A stretch of DNA of 10,040 bases from Actinomycetes bacterium (GTDB taxonomy: Bacteria; Actinomycetota; Acidimicrobiia; Spongiisociales; UBA5794), in assembly GCA_023336855.1 (NCBI GenBank), contig JAMBLK010000195.1:1-10040 (forward strand). Reading direction: 5' to 3'. Of the stretch, positions 1-8,374 are shown in pieces. The notes beneath the pieces are model-generated. The model made no database searches. It had not been told where the DNA came from and was given only the letters and a program-made list of their open reading frames with translations. Position numbers and translations under genes: made by a program. Position 1 is the first letter of the stretch. Each line of letters starts with the position of its first letter.

Positions 1-20
1 AGTAGATCAGTAGATCAGTC
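1..20. repeat. Left arm of octamer inverted repeat flanking the S23 gene
   Basis: Two full copies of the 8-bp unit GTAGATCA plus partial units (agtagatcagtagatcagt at 1-19). The arm is the inverse of 443-462, with 19 of 20 positions pairing. It probably continues to the left of the window, because the right arm extends 15 nt further (463-477). The 19-nt stretch is identical to 6365-6383 downstream of prfB. Its end lies 18 nt beyond the stop codon of the S23 gene. Confidence 0.85.
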
Positions 21-38
21 TCCCCGCTGATTCGGGCC

Positions 39-392
39 TCACGATCGAACCCTTCGTCTCAGCCCTGAGAGCATTCGCATGATGTCGGAGACTTCTGCGA
101 GGTGCCGATTGGCGGCCGTCTCGTCGACCTGACCGAGAGCTCGGGCCAGGATCAGGTGGTTCTCAAGCTCCGCTCCTGAGCCGATAGCGATCGTCAGGAA
201 CCGACGGAACTCCTTCACCGACTCCCGCCCCGCGCCCTCGGCGATATTCGCTGGGATCGACTCCGCCGCCCGTGTGAGTTGATCCGCGAGGCCGAAGCGA
301 TGGCGACCTTTGAACGTGTCTGCTTCGCCGTGAAGGTCGATCGCCAATCGGTGTGAGCGTTGCCAGACGTGCAGCCTCTTGAAGTCTCTCAC
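39..392 (-). CDS. Four-helix bundle protein, S23 / 23S rRNA intervening-sequence protein family
   Basis: A 117-residue protein that looks complete; the family is usually about 110-130 residues. The family pattern is clear: an N-terminal FKRLHVWQRSHRLA segment (residues 4-17), the hallmark RAAESIPANIAEGAGR (41-56), then a FRRFL...GSGAELENHL helix. The start is GTG (392-390) with an AGGA Shine-Dalgarno match 7 nt upstream on the minus strand (403-400); no ATG serves better. Members fold as small helical bundles that form oligomers and are encoded in 23S rRNA intervening sequences and as free-standing genes. Their biochemical role is unsettled, though relatives such as Avd of diversity-generating retroelements bind nucleic acid. 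The gene runs opposite to every other gene here and sits between inverted octamer arrays, which suggests it was inserted upstream of secA. No reverse transcriptase or rRNA sequence is visible. Confidence 0.9.
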   Translation of the reverse strand: MRDFKRLHVWQRSHRLAIDLHGEADTFKGRHRFGLADQLTRAAESIPANIAEGAGRESVKEFRRFLTIAIGSGAELENHLILARALGQVDETAANRHLAEVSDIMRMLSGLRRRVRS

Positions 393-442
393 GTGTCAGT
401 CCTACCACAGACCCGATCCACCTACCAGACCTCCGATTGCCG

Positions 443-477
443 GACTGATCTACTGCTCTACTGATCTACTGCTCTAC
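443..477. repeat. Right arm of octamer inverted repeat flanking the S23 gene
   Basis: Read on the minus strand this is four consecutive octamers alternating GTAGAGCA, GTAGATCA, GTAGAGCA, GTAGATCA, then a partial unit. The inner 20 nt (443-462) pair with 1-20 at 19 of 20 positions. It ends about 50 nt upstream of the secA start, so it occupies the secA upstream region. Confidence 0.85.
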
Positions 478-514
478 CGGCAGAAGGCCGACCCAACAAA
501 CAGGCGGGTCCCCG

Positions 515-520
515 TAGTAT
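515..520 (+). promoter_or_regulatory. Candidate -10 box for leaderless secA transcription
   Basis: TAGTAT fits the actinobacterial -10 pattern TANNNT and ends 8 nt before the secA ATG. Transcription would then begin at or next to the start codon. There is no Shine-Dalgarno match before that ATG (ttcgccaccATG), which agrees with leaderless translation. No convincing -35 box is seen. This is inferred from spacing only. Confidence 0.35.
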
Positions 521-528
521 TCGCCACC

Positions 529-3180
<2,652 letters not shown>

Positions 3181-3189
3181 ACGAACTGT

Positions 3190-5226
3190 ATGCTCGGTTC
3201 CATGGAATTCCAGAACACCGCGATCAAAGCCGCAGACCTCGTAAATCCCCTCCTTTCATCACCGGGTAGCCCCCTTGAGGGCATGGCGATGGCGTCGTCA
3301 TTCGAGCCTTCTCTGATGCCCCGAACATCGATGCAACAGGGGATGATGATGGGTCTTGCCGGCCTCACCGCTCGCAGCCTCGTCGCGATCGCCGAGCAGG
3401 GAACCCGACGCGTCACGCCAAACTCAGCAGGGCTCTCCGTGAAGCTCGTGATCCGCGGTGCGATCGGCGCCGCCGGAGCCGGCCTTGCGATGACTCCCAA
3501 GCAACCGGGCGAGTCGCTCTGGCATGCCGGTGTCCGGAGCGGTGGCCAGATGCTCGCGGCAGCAGCGATCTCCGGAGCGTTGTATGACGCCAGTGACTCC
3601 GTGGCCGGGAACCGAGGCAGCGGTGGGATTCTTCGTCCCATCCTCGCTTCAGCTGCTGTCACCGGAGGAATGGTGGCGCTGGCGGGGAAGAATCTGAAGG
3701 AGCGCAAGCGGGTCATCAAGCGTTGGCCGGTCGAACAGAAGAACGAACTTCCAATGGCTCTCGGCATTGGTTGGGCTACGTACGCGGTTGGGTCGGGGCT
3801 CGGCAAGGGGTACATCGCGTCACGCAATGGACTCGTGCGCTACCTCGGACATGGCCCCACCAAGCGTGTGATCGGTGGCATCGCGAACGCTGCGATATGG
3901 GCAGGCGGCGCCGTCACGCTCTACAACCTCGGAATCGGCTACATCGGCCGCTCGAATGAGAAGGTCGAACCGGCGTATGCGATGCCACCGCTGTCGCCGT
4001 TGGTCTCGGGCAGTGAGGAGAGCACCTCGCCGTTCGTAGATCTGGGCCTGCAAGGACGGCGCTTCGTGACGGATGTGGTCTCGCAGGAACTGATCGAGGA
4101 GGTTCTCGGAGAGCCGGTGAGCAAGAGTCCGATCCGTGTCTTCATCGGATACAACTCCGAACCCATGTACTCGATGGGCAGAACAGAGATGGCGATGGCC
4201 GAACTCGAGCGCACGGGAGCTTTCGATCGGGCCAACCTTCTCCTCGTTTCACCGACGGGCACGGGATGGGTCGACCAGACCATGATCGAGAGCGCGGAAT
4301 TCCTCGCCAAAGGCGACATCGCGACATGTCTCATCCAGTACGGGCGGTTCCCGTCGTTCCTCTCCGTGCAGAAAGTGGCCCTCGGGCGCCACCAATTCAG
4401 AGCTCTCCTCTGGAGTGTGCGCCAACGCCTTGCTGAGCGGCCGCCGGAGAAGCGGCCGAAGGTTTTCGTCTTCGGTGAGAGCCTTGGTGCGTGGGCGAGT
4501 TCAGACGTCCTCATGTATCAGGGAATCGACGGGTTCGGTCACTACGGGATCGACAAAGCCTTGTGGGTCGGTCTGCCCGGCCTCGCGAAATGGTCGCGCA
4601 ACGGCATGGCCCGTGGTCGGTCGAACCTCGTGCCGGACGGTTCCGTCGGCGTATTCGACAATCCGGAAGAGATTGAGGAACTGAGCGCTGAGCAGCAAGA
4701 CAAGCTCCGTGCGACGATCCTCAGCCACGACAACGATCCGATCGCCGTGCTCTCCACCGACCTCATGGTTCGCAAACCGGAGTGGCTCGAAGGCACACCC
4801 GGTCGGGGAGTTCCGGAAGACATGGACTACACACCTATGACGACCTTCCTTCAGGTCGCGATCGATGCCATGAACGCCATGGTCACCGTGCCCGGTCACT
4901 TCGGATCATTCGGGCACGACTACCGCCAGGACATGGCTCGTACGGTACGGGCCGCGTATGGAATCCGTGACATCACCGAAGATCAGATCGAGTCGATCGA
5001 GCGACAGCTCGTGACACTCGAGTTGGAGCGGGCGGAGCGAATCAAAGCATCGAAAGCCGAGGACGCACCGGCAGCGCCCCAGTATCGGGGAACGACCTAT
5101 GTGGACGAGCAGACCGGGGTGCTGCGGACGGGGGCCGGGGTCCCTCTCCAGACCACCCGTACGTCTGGAGCGCAGTGGTTCAAGACGTTCCATGGCACGG
5201 ATGCCGGTATCGAGGAAGTGCAGTAA
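3190..5226 (+). CDS. Membrane-anchored alpha/beta hydrolase, Abhydrolase_9-like
   Basis: A 678-residue protein. The N-terminal ~250 residues hold several alanine/glycine-rich hydrophobic stretches (roughly residues 90-105, 115-130, 155-170, 190-205, 225-245) that look like membrane segments. The C-terminal ~330 residues resemble the actinobacterial Abhydrolase_9 family: a start like IRVFIGYNSEP, then AMAELERTGAFDRANLLLVSPTG, the nucleophile elbow FGESLG with Ser431, an HDNDPI motif with candidate Asp516, a PEWL segment, and PGHFGSFGHDY with candidate catalytic His576 (His570 is the alternative). The triad assignment is by family analogy. Substrate unknown; a lipid or cell-envelope ester is possible but not shown. 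The start at 3190 has no clear Shine-Dalgarno site, and an in-frame ATG at 3202 is an alternative. It lies 9 nt after secA, so transcriptional coupling is likely. Confidence 0.8.
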   Translation: MLGSMEFQNTAIKAADLVNPLLSSPGSPLEGMAMASSFEPSLMPRTSMQQGMMMGLAGLTARSLVAIAEQGTRRVTPNSAGLSVKLVIRGAIGAAGAGLAMTPKQPGESLWHAGVRSGGQMLAAAAISGALYDASDSVAGNRGSGGILRPILASAAVTGGMVALAGKNLKERKRVIKRWPVEQKNELPMALGIGWATYAVGSGLGKGYIASRNGLVRYLGHGPTKRVIGGIANAAIWAGGAVTLYNLGIGYIGRSNEKVEPAYAMPPLSPLVSGSEESTSPFVDLGLQGRRFVTDVVSQELIEEVLGEPVSKSPIRVFIGYNSEPMYSMGRTEMAMAELERTGAFDRANLLLVSPTGTGWVDQTMIESAEFLAKGDIATCLIQYGRFPSFLSVQKVALGRHQFRALLWSVRQRLAERPPEKRPKVFVFGESLGAWASSDVLMYQGIDGFGHYGIDKALWVGLPGLAKWSRNGMARGRSNLVPDGSVGVFDNPEEIEELSAEQQDKLRATILSHDNDPIAVLSTDLMVRKPEWLEGTPGRGVPEDMDYTPMTTFLQVAIDAMNAMVTVPGHFGSFGHDYRQDMARTVRAAYGIRDITEDQIESIERQLVTLELERAERIKASKAEDAPAAPQYRGTTYVDEQTGVLRTGAGVPLQTTRTSGAQWFKTFHGTDAGIEEVQ

Positions 5227-5238
5227 CTCGCCGACGGG

Positions 5239-5244
5239 TACGCT
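5239..5244 (+). promoter_or_regulatory. Candidate -10 box before prfB
   Basis: TACGCT matches TANNNT and ends 9 nt before the proposed prfB ATG at 5254, nearly the same geometry as the box before secA. The start has no Shine-Dalgarno match. A leaderless prfB transcript is therefore plausible. No -35 box is evident; the pattern is short and could occur by chance. Confidence 0.25.
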
Positions 5245-5253
5245 CATCGCACC

Positions 5254-6361
5254 ATGGAACCGAACGACCTCCGCATACTTCTGAACGACCTGCGCTCCCG
5301 CCTCGACGATGCCAGGAGGTTCCTTTGACCTCGCCGGCAAAGAAGAGGAACTCGTCGAGCTGAGAGAGCAGGTATCCGCACCCGACCTATGGGACGACCA
5401 GGATCGGGCTCTTGAAGTGACACGAACACTCGCTCGACACGAACGCACGATCAATCAGATAGAGGCCCTGAACGAAGCGCTCGACGACGCCGACGTGCTG
5501 ATCGAGCTCGCCGTTGAAGAGGACGACCCCTCGGGTCTCGACGATGCAATGGCAGAGCTGCGTGAGACCGAGTCGATACTCAGCCGTCTCGAGCGTGAAA
5601 CGCTCTTCTTCGGTCCGCACGACGACTCGACAGCGATTCTGTCCGTCCATGCCGGTGCGGGCGGCGTCGATGCCCAGGACTGGGCGGAGATGCTGTTCCG
5701 CATGTACTTGCGATACGTCGAGCGAACAGAGCTCACCTTCGAGGTGGACGAATACCAGGTCGGTGAGGAAGCGGGCATCAAGTCGGCCACGATCACCGTC
5801 AAAGGCGACCATGCCTACGGAATTCTCGAGAGCGAACGCGGCGTGCACCGACTGGTGAGGATCAGCCCGTTCGACTCGAACGCCAGACGCCACACGGCGT
5901 TTGCCGGTGTCGATGTGATCCCCGAAGTCGACGTCAAAGAGGTTGAGATCAATCCGGATGACCTTCGAGTCGACACCTACCGGGCGTCGGGCGCCGGTGG
6001 TCAGCACATCAACAAGACCGATTCGGCGGTCCGGTTGACGCACCTGCCAACTGGTGTCGTGGTCAGCTGTCAGGCGGAGCGATCACAGACCCAGAATCGG
6101 GTACGGGCCATGGCACTCCTCGCCGCGCGACTGGCTGAGCGGGCCCGTCTCGAGCAGCAGAAAGAGGTCGATGCGATCCGCGGCGACCAGACCGAGGCTG
6201 GTTGGGGGCGTCAGATCCGCTCCTACGTTCTCCAGCCGTACCAGATGGTCAAAGACCTCCGCACCGGTCACGAGATAGGAAACATTTCAGGAGTCCTCGA
6301 CGGAGATCTAGACCCCCTGATAGACAGCTATCTCCAATGGCGGCGTGCCGAAGCGAAGTAG
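5254..6361 (+). CDS. prfB: Peptide chain release factor 2 (programmed +1 frameshift)
   Basis: RF2 recognises UGA and UAA stop codons and triggers peptide release on the ribosome. Translation starts at 5254 with MEPNDLRILLNDLRSRLDD, runs 24 codons to an in-frame TGA (5326-5328), shifts +1 and continues from GAC at 5327 to TAG at 6359-6361. The product is 368 residues (E. coli RF2 has 365). The stop-codon recognition tripeptide SPF is at about residues 204-206, identifying RF2 rather than RF1. The catalytic GGQ is at 248-250 within SGAGGQHINKTDSAVR. An ATG at 5309 in the downstream frame would give 350 residues and lose the conserved N-terminus; it overlaps the frameshift signal and is not the real start. 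The stop codon lies inside the octamer repeat that follows. Confidence 0.97.
5314..5329 (+). promoter_or_regulatory. prfB autoregulatory +1 frameshift site
   Basis: AGGAGG (5314-5319), then TTC, then the slippery CTT TGA C (5323-5329). The order and 3-nt spacing match the E. coli site AGGGGG TAT CTT TGA C. The internal Shine-Dalgarno sequence pairs with 16S rRNA in the elongating ribosome and favours slippage of the Leu-tRNA from CTT to TTT. When RF2 is scarce the TGA is read slowly and frameshifting makes more RF2; when it is plentiful termination wins. The mechanism is known; the site is read directly from the sequence. Confidence 0.96.
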
Positions 6362-6433
6362 CGCAGTAGATCAGTAGATCAGTAAATCAGTAGAGCAGAT
6401 CTGATCTACTTGCTACTGATCTACTGCGCTACT
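6357..6433. repeat. Gene-less convergent octamer array forming a large inverted repeat
   Basis: The outer arms 6357-6377 and 6413-6433 are perfect 21-bp inverse complements. Inside lies a second near-perfect palindrome (6389-6410, 10 of 11 pairs, centred on AGATCT). The left half is five octamers: GTAGCGCA, GTAGATCA, GTAGATCA, GTAAATCA, GTAGAGCA. The right half is the same unit inverted. Positions 6365-6383 are identical to 1-19. The left arm contains the prfB stop codon. It would form a strong hairpin in RNA, but no T-run follows, so it is not a standard intrinsic terminator. Confidence 0.92.
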
Positions 6434-6470
6434 CAGGCTCACAATGCACTAGCTACAGGGGACCCGGGGC

Positions 6471-6476
6471 TAATCT
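6471..6476 (+). promoter_or_regulatory. Weak candidate -10 box for the ftsE operon
   Basis: TAATCT lies between the octamer repeat and ftsE, about 50 nt before the ATG. It fits TANNNT, but no good -35 hexamer precedes it at the usual spacing. The gap from 6434 to 6527 is the most likely place for a promoter of ftsE-ftsX-peptidase-smpB if the repeat blocks readthrough from prfB. Confidence 0.2.
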
Positions 6477-6527
6477 CGACATACGTTGGCGGGTGGGGTA
6501 GGACTACGAAGCCACGATAGGGATTTC

Positions 6528-7490
6528 ATGATCCGTCTCGACAATGTGACGAAGGCATACGACGGTGGCGTCGTGGCCCTCAAAGACGTCGATCTCGACA
6601 TCAACAAAGGTGAGTTCGTCTTTCTTGTTGGCCCTTCGGGGTCCGGAAAGTCGACGCTCATCCGCCTCATGATGCGCGAGGAGAAGCCAACCAACGGCGA
6701 CATCTGGATCGCTGGGAAGCACGCCTCCGAACTGCCGGATTGGAAGATCCCCCACCTCCGCCGATCGATCGGCACCGTGTTCCAGGACTTCAAACTCCTC
6801 CCGAGCAAGACCGTCTACGAAAACGTCGCATTCGCGATGGAAGTGACGGGGAAGCCTCGTTCGGCGATCGACACTCAGGTCCCACAGGTTCTCAAACTCG
6901 TCGGTCTCTCCGAGATGGCCGACCGTTCGCCACGACGACTCTCCGGTGGTGAGCAGCAGCGAGTCTCGGTGGCCCGAGCCTTCGTGAACCGGCCGCTCAT
7001 TGTCCTTGCCGACGAGCCGACCGGGAACCTGGACCCTGCGACGTCTGTGGGGATCATGCGCATCCTTGATCGAATCAATCGCACAGGAACCACCGTCGTG
7101 ATGGCGACGCACGACCACGCGATCGTCGACGCGATGCGCCGCAGAGTTGTTCAACTCGAACGTGGACGTGTCGTTCGCGACGAGAGCCGTGGCGTGTACG
7201 AAACATCACTGCCCGAAGATGAAATCAAACCGGACGCGCCGGTCGTGATCGCGGATGCCGCGGACGAATCAGACTCCTCTACGTCGGCCGAAGACACTGC
7301 GACCGCGACCCTCGACGTAGAAGAGACCACGGCAACCGGGTCGTCGGCCGAAGAGCAGGTCGCTACAGAAGAGGCAGTCGTCGTCGAAGAAGAGGCGGCT
7401 CAGGTCGCTGAACAGGACGAGCAGGTCGTCGCCGCTGACCCGGAGGCCCCGGACGAAGAACCTGAAGCTGATGAGGAGGTCGACGGATGA
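6528..7490 (+). CDS. ftsE: Cell division ATP-binding protein FtsE, with acidic C-terminal extension
   Basis: The cytoplasmic ABC ATPase of the FtsEX complex, which couples ATP hydrolysis to control of septal peptidoglycan hydrolysis. Visible motifs: Walker A GPSGSGKST (residues 35-43), ABC signature LSGGEQQR (138-145), Walker B and D-loop VLADEPTGNLD (Asp162-Glu163), and switch His195. ATG 6528 has an AGGGA Shine-Dalgarno sequence at 6519-6523; a frame-open extension to 6486 lacks family resemblance. The protein is 320 residues, whereas FtsE is usually about 220-230. The excess is a tail from about residue 235 to 320 with 30 Asp/Glu in 86 residues and no Lys, Arg, His, Cys, Met or aromatic residue. 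It is therefore probably disordered and strongly negative. The stop overlaps the ftsX start (ATGA). Confidence 0.96.
   Translation: MIRLDNVTKAYDGGVVALKDVDLDINKGEFVFLVGPSGSGKSTLIRLMMREEKPTNGDIWIAGKHASELPDWKIPHLRRSIGTVFQDFKLLPSKTVYENVAFAMEVTGKPRSAIDTQVPQVLKLVGLSEMADRSPRRLSGGEQQRVSVARAFVNRPLIVLADEPTGNLDPATSVGIMRILDRINRTGTTVVMATHDHAIVDAMRRRVVQLERGRVVRDESRGVYETSLPEDEIKPDAPVVIADAADESDSSTSAEDTATATLDVEETTATGSSAEEQVATEEAVVVEEEAAQVAEQDEQVVAADPEAPDEEPEADEEVDG
7473..7479 (+). promoter_or_regulatory. Strong ribosome binding site for ftsX inside ftsE
   Basis: GAGGAGG sits 7 nt before the ftsX ATG and overlaps the codons for the last acidic residues of FtsE. It is the strongest Shine-Dalgarno match before any start in the window and fixes the ftsX start at 7487. 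Confidence 0.8.
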
Positions 7491-8374
7491 CCCGCGTCTC
7501 CTATGTTCTGAGAGAGGCGTTTGCCAACATCGGTCGCAACGGCCTCGTGGTGTTGGGTGCCGTCCTGGCCGTCTTCATCTCTCTTACGCTCACTTTCGGA
7601 ACGCTCGTCTTCGGTGAAGTCGTACGGATCAACACGCTCCAATGGGCAGAAGACGTTCGCGTGATCGCATTCGTGCGCGACGACGCTCTCACTGCCGTCG
7701 ATGAGATGAAGGCAGAGATGGAGAGTTGGGCCGAAGTCGAGAGCGTGAATTTCGTCTCGAAGTCTGCAGCCCTCGAAGAGGCCCGCATACTGCTCTCGAA
7801 CCAACCCGCCACGCTGCGCGTCATCGAGGAGAGCCCCGACATCGTCCCGGCATCGCTGCGAATCAAACCCGTGGATCCGAATGACTACCAGACGATCGTG
7901 ACGCGCCTCCAGGCCACTCCCGGGCTCCTGCGCGTCCAATCTGCCGGTCAAGCAATCGACGCGATGATCTCGCTCCGAGATGGCTTACGCGTCATGTTCT
8001 GGCTCCTCGCGGTTGCTCTCGGTGTTGCCGCCGTGGCACTGATCGCGAACACGATCCACATGGCGATCTACGCGCGTCGCGAAGAGATCGAGATCATGCG
8101 ACTCGTAGGCGCGTCCAATTGGTTCGTGCGAATACCGTTCCTCCTTGAAGGCGCGATCGAAGGGTTCCTAGGGGCTGCTCTCGCCGTCGGTTTCGTCGTC
8201 ATTGCCCAACAATTGGCGGTCGATCGTCTCACCGATCTGCCCGATTGGATCAATGTCGCAGTTCGATCTGACTACCTCTTTACGCAGGGAACGCTGGTCC
8301 TGCTGTTCGGGGTGCTTGCCGGCCTTGTCGGCAGCGGCCTGAGCCTCACGGTCCACAAGTACCTGCGCACGTGA
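7487..8374 (+). CDS. ftsX: Cell division membrane protein FtsX
   Basis: A 295-residue membrane partner of FtsE. It has one N-terminal membrane segment (about residues 17-43), an extracytoplasmic domain (about 45-165) and three further segments (about 169-195, 212-245, 265-288), the four-helix topology of the FtsX branch of permease-like proteins. The motif ARREEIEIMRLVGAS between segments 2 and 3 is the cytoplasmic coupling region typical of FtsX. The extracytoplasmic loop is where FtsX binds its hydrolase regulator or hydrolase; the adjacent secreted M23 protein is the obvious candidate. Its start overlaps the ftsE stop by 4 nt and its stop overlaps the next start by 4 nt, indicating translational coupling across all three genes. 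Confidence 0.96.
   Translation: MTRVSYVLREAFANIGRNGLVVLGAVLAVFISLTLTFGTLVFGEVVRINTLQWAEDVRVIAFVRDDALTAVDEMKAEMESWAEVESVNFVSKSAALEEARILLSNQPATLRVIEESPDIVPASLRIKPVDPNDYQTIVTRLQATPGLLRVQSAGQAIDAMISLRDGLRVMFWLLAVALGVAAVALIANTIHMAIYARREEIEIMRLVGASNWFVRIPFLLEGAIEGFLGAALAVGFVVIAQQLAVDRLTDLPDWINVAVRSDYLFTQGTLVLLFGVLAGLVGSGLSLTVHKYLRT

Larger units (their letters stand above)
1..477. mobile_element. Candidate S23-gene element bounded by inverted octamer arrays
   Basis: A roughly 480-nt unit made of a left octamer array, a single minus-strand four-helix bundle gene, and an inverted right octamer array. S23-family genes are known from intervening sequences in 23S rRNA, where terminal inverted repeats form a stem around the ORF. 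This free-standing copy has the same overall form, outside any rRNA. A second array of the same unit in the same convergent orientation, without a gene, lies after prfB (6357-6433). Mobility is inference: no transposase, recombinase or target-site duplication is visible, and the left boundary is outside the window. Confidence 0.35.

Noticed and set aside
23..36. Terminator hairpin after the S23 gene (cccg/cggg stem)
   Set aside because: Only 4 bp with a 6-nt loop and no T-run on the minus strand.
39..392. Diversity-generating retroelement accessory protein (Avd)
   Set aside because: The fold family is related, but there is no reverse transcriptase, template repeat or variable repeat in the window, and the RAAESIPANIAEG motif fits the S23 family.
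379..528. Fifty-codon upstream extension of the secA frame
   Set aside because: It reads through the octamer repeat and overlaps the start of the S23 gene. The SecA family N-terminus is at 529.
6357..6433. Intrinsic transcription terminator after prfB
   Set aside because: The hairpin is strong, but no T-run follows either arm, the stem overlaps the coding end, and the composition is tandem octamers rather than a GC-rich stem. Some effect on transcription cannot be excluded.
6357..6433. CRISPR array
   Set aside because: Units are only 8 bp, contiguous, without spacers, and arranged as inverted halves.
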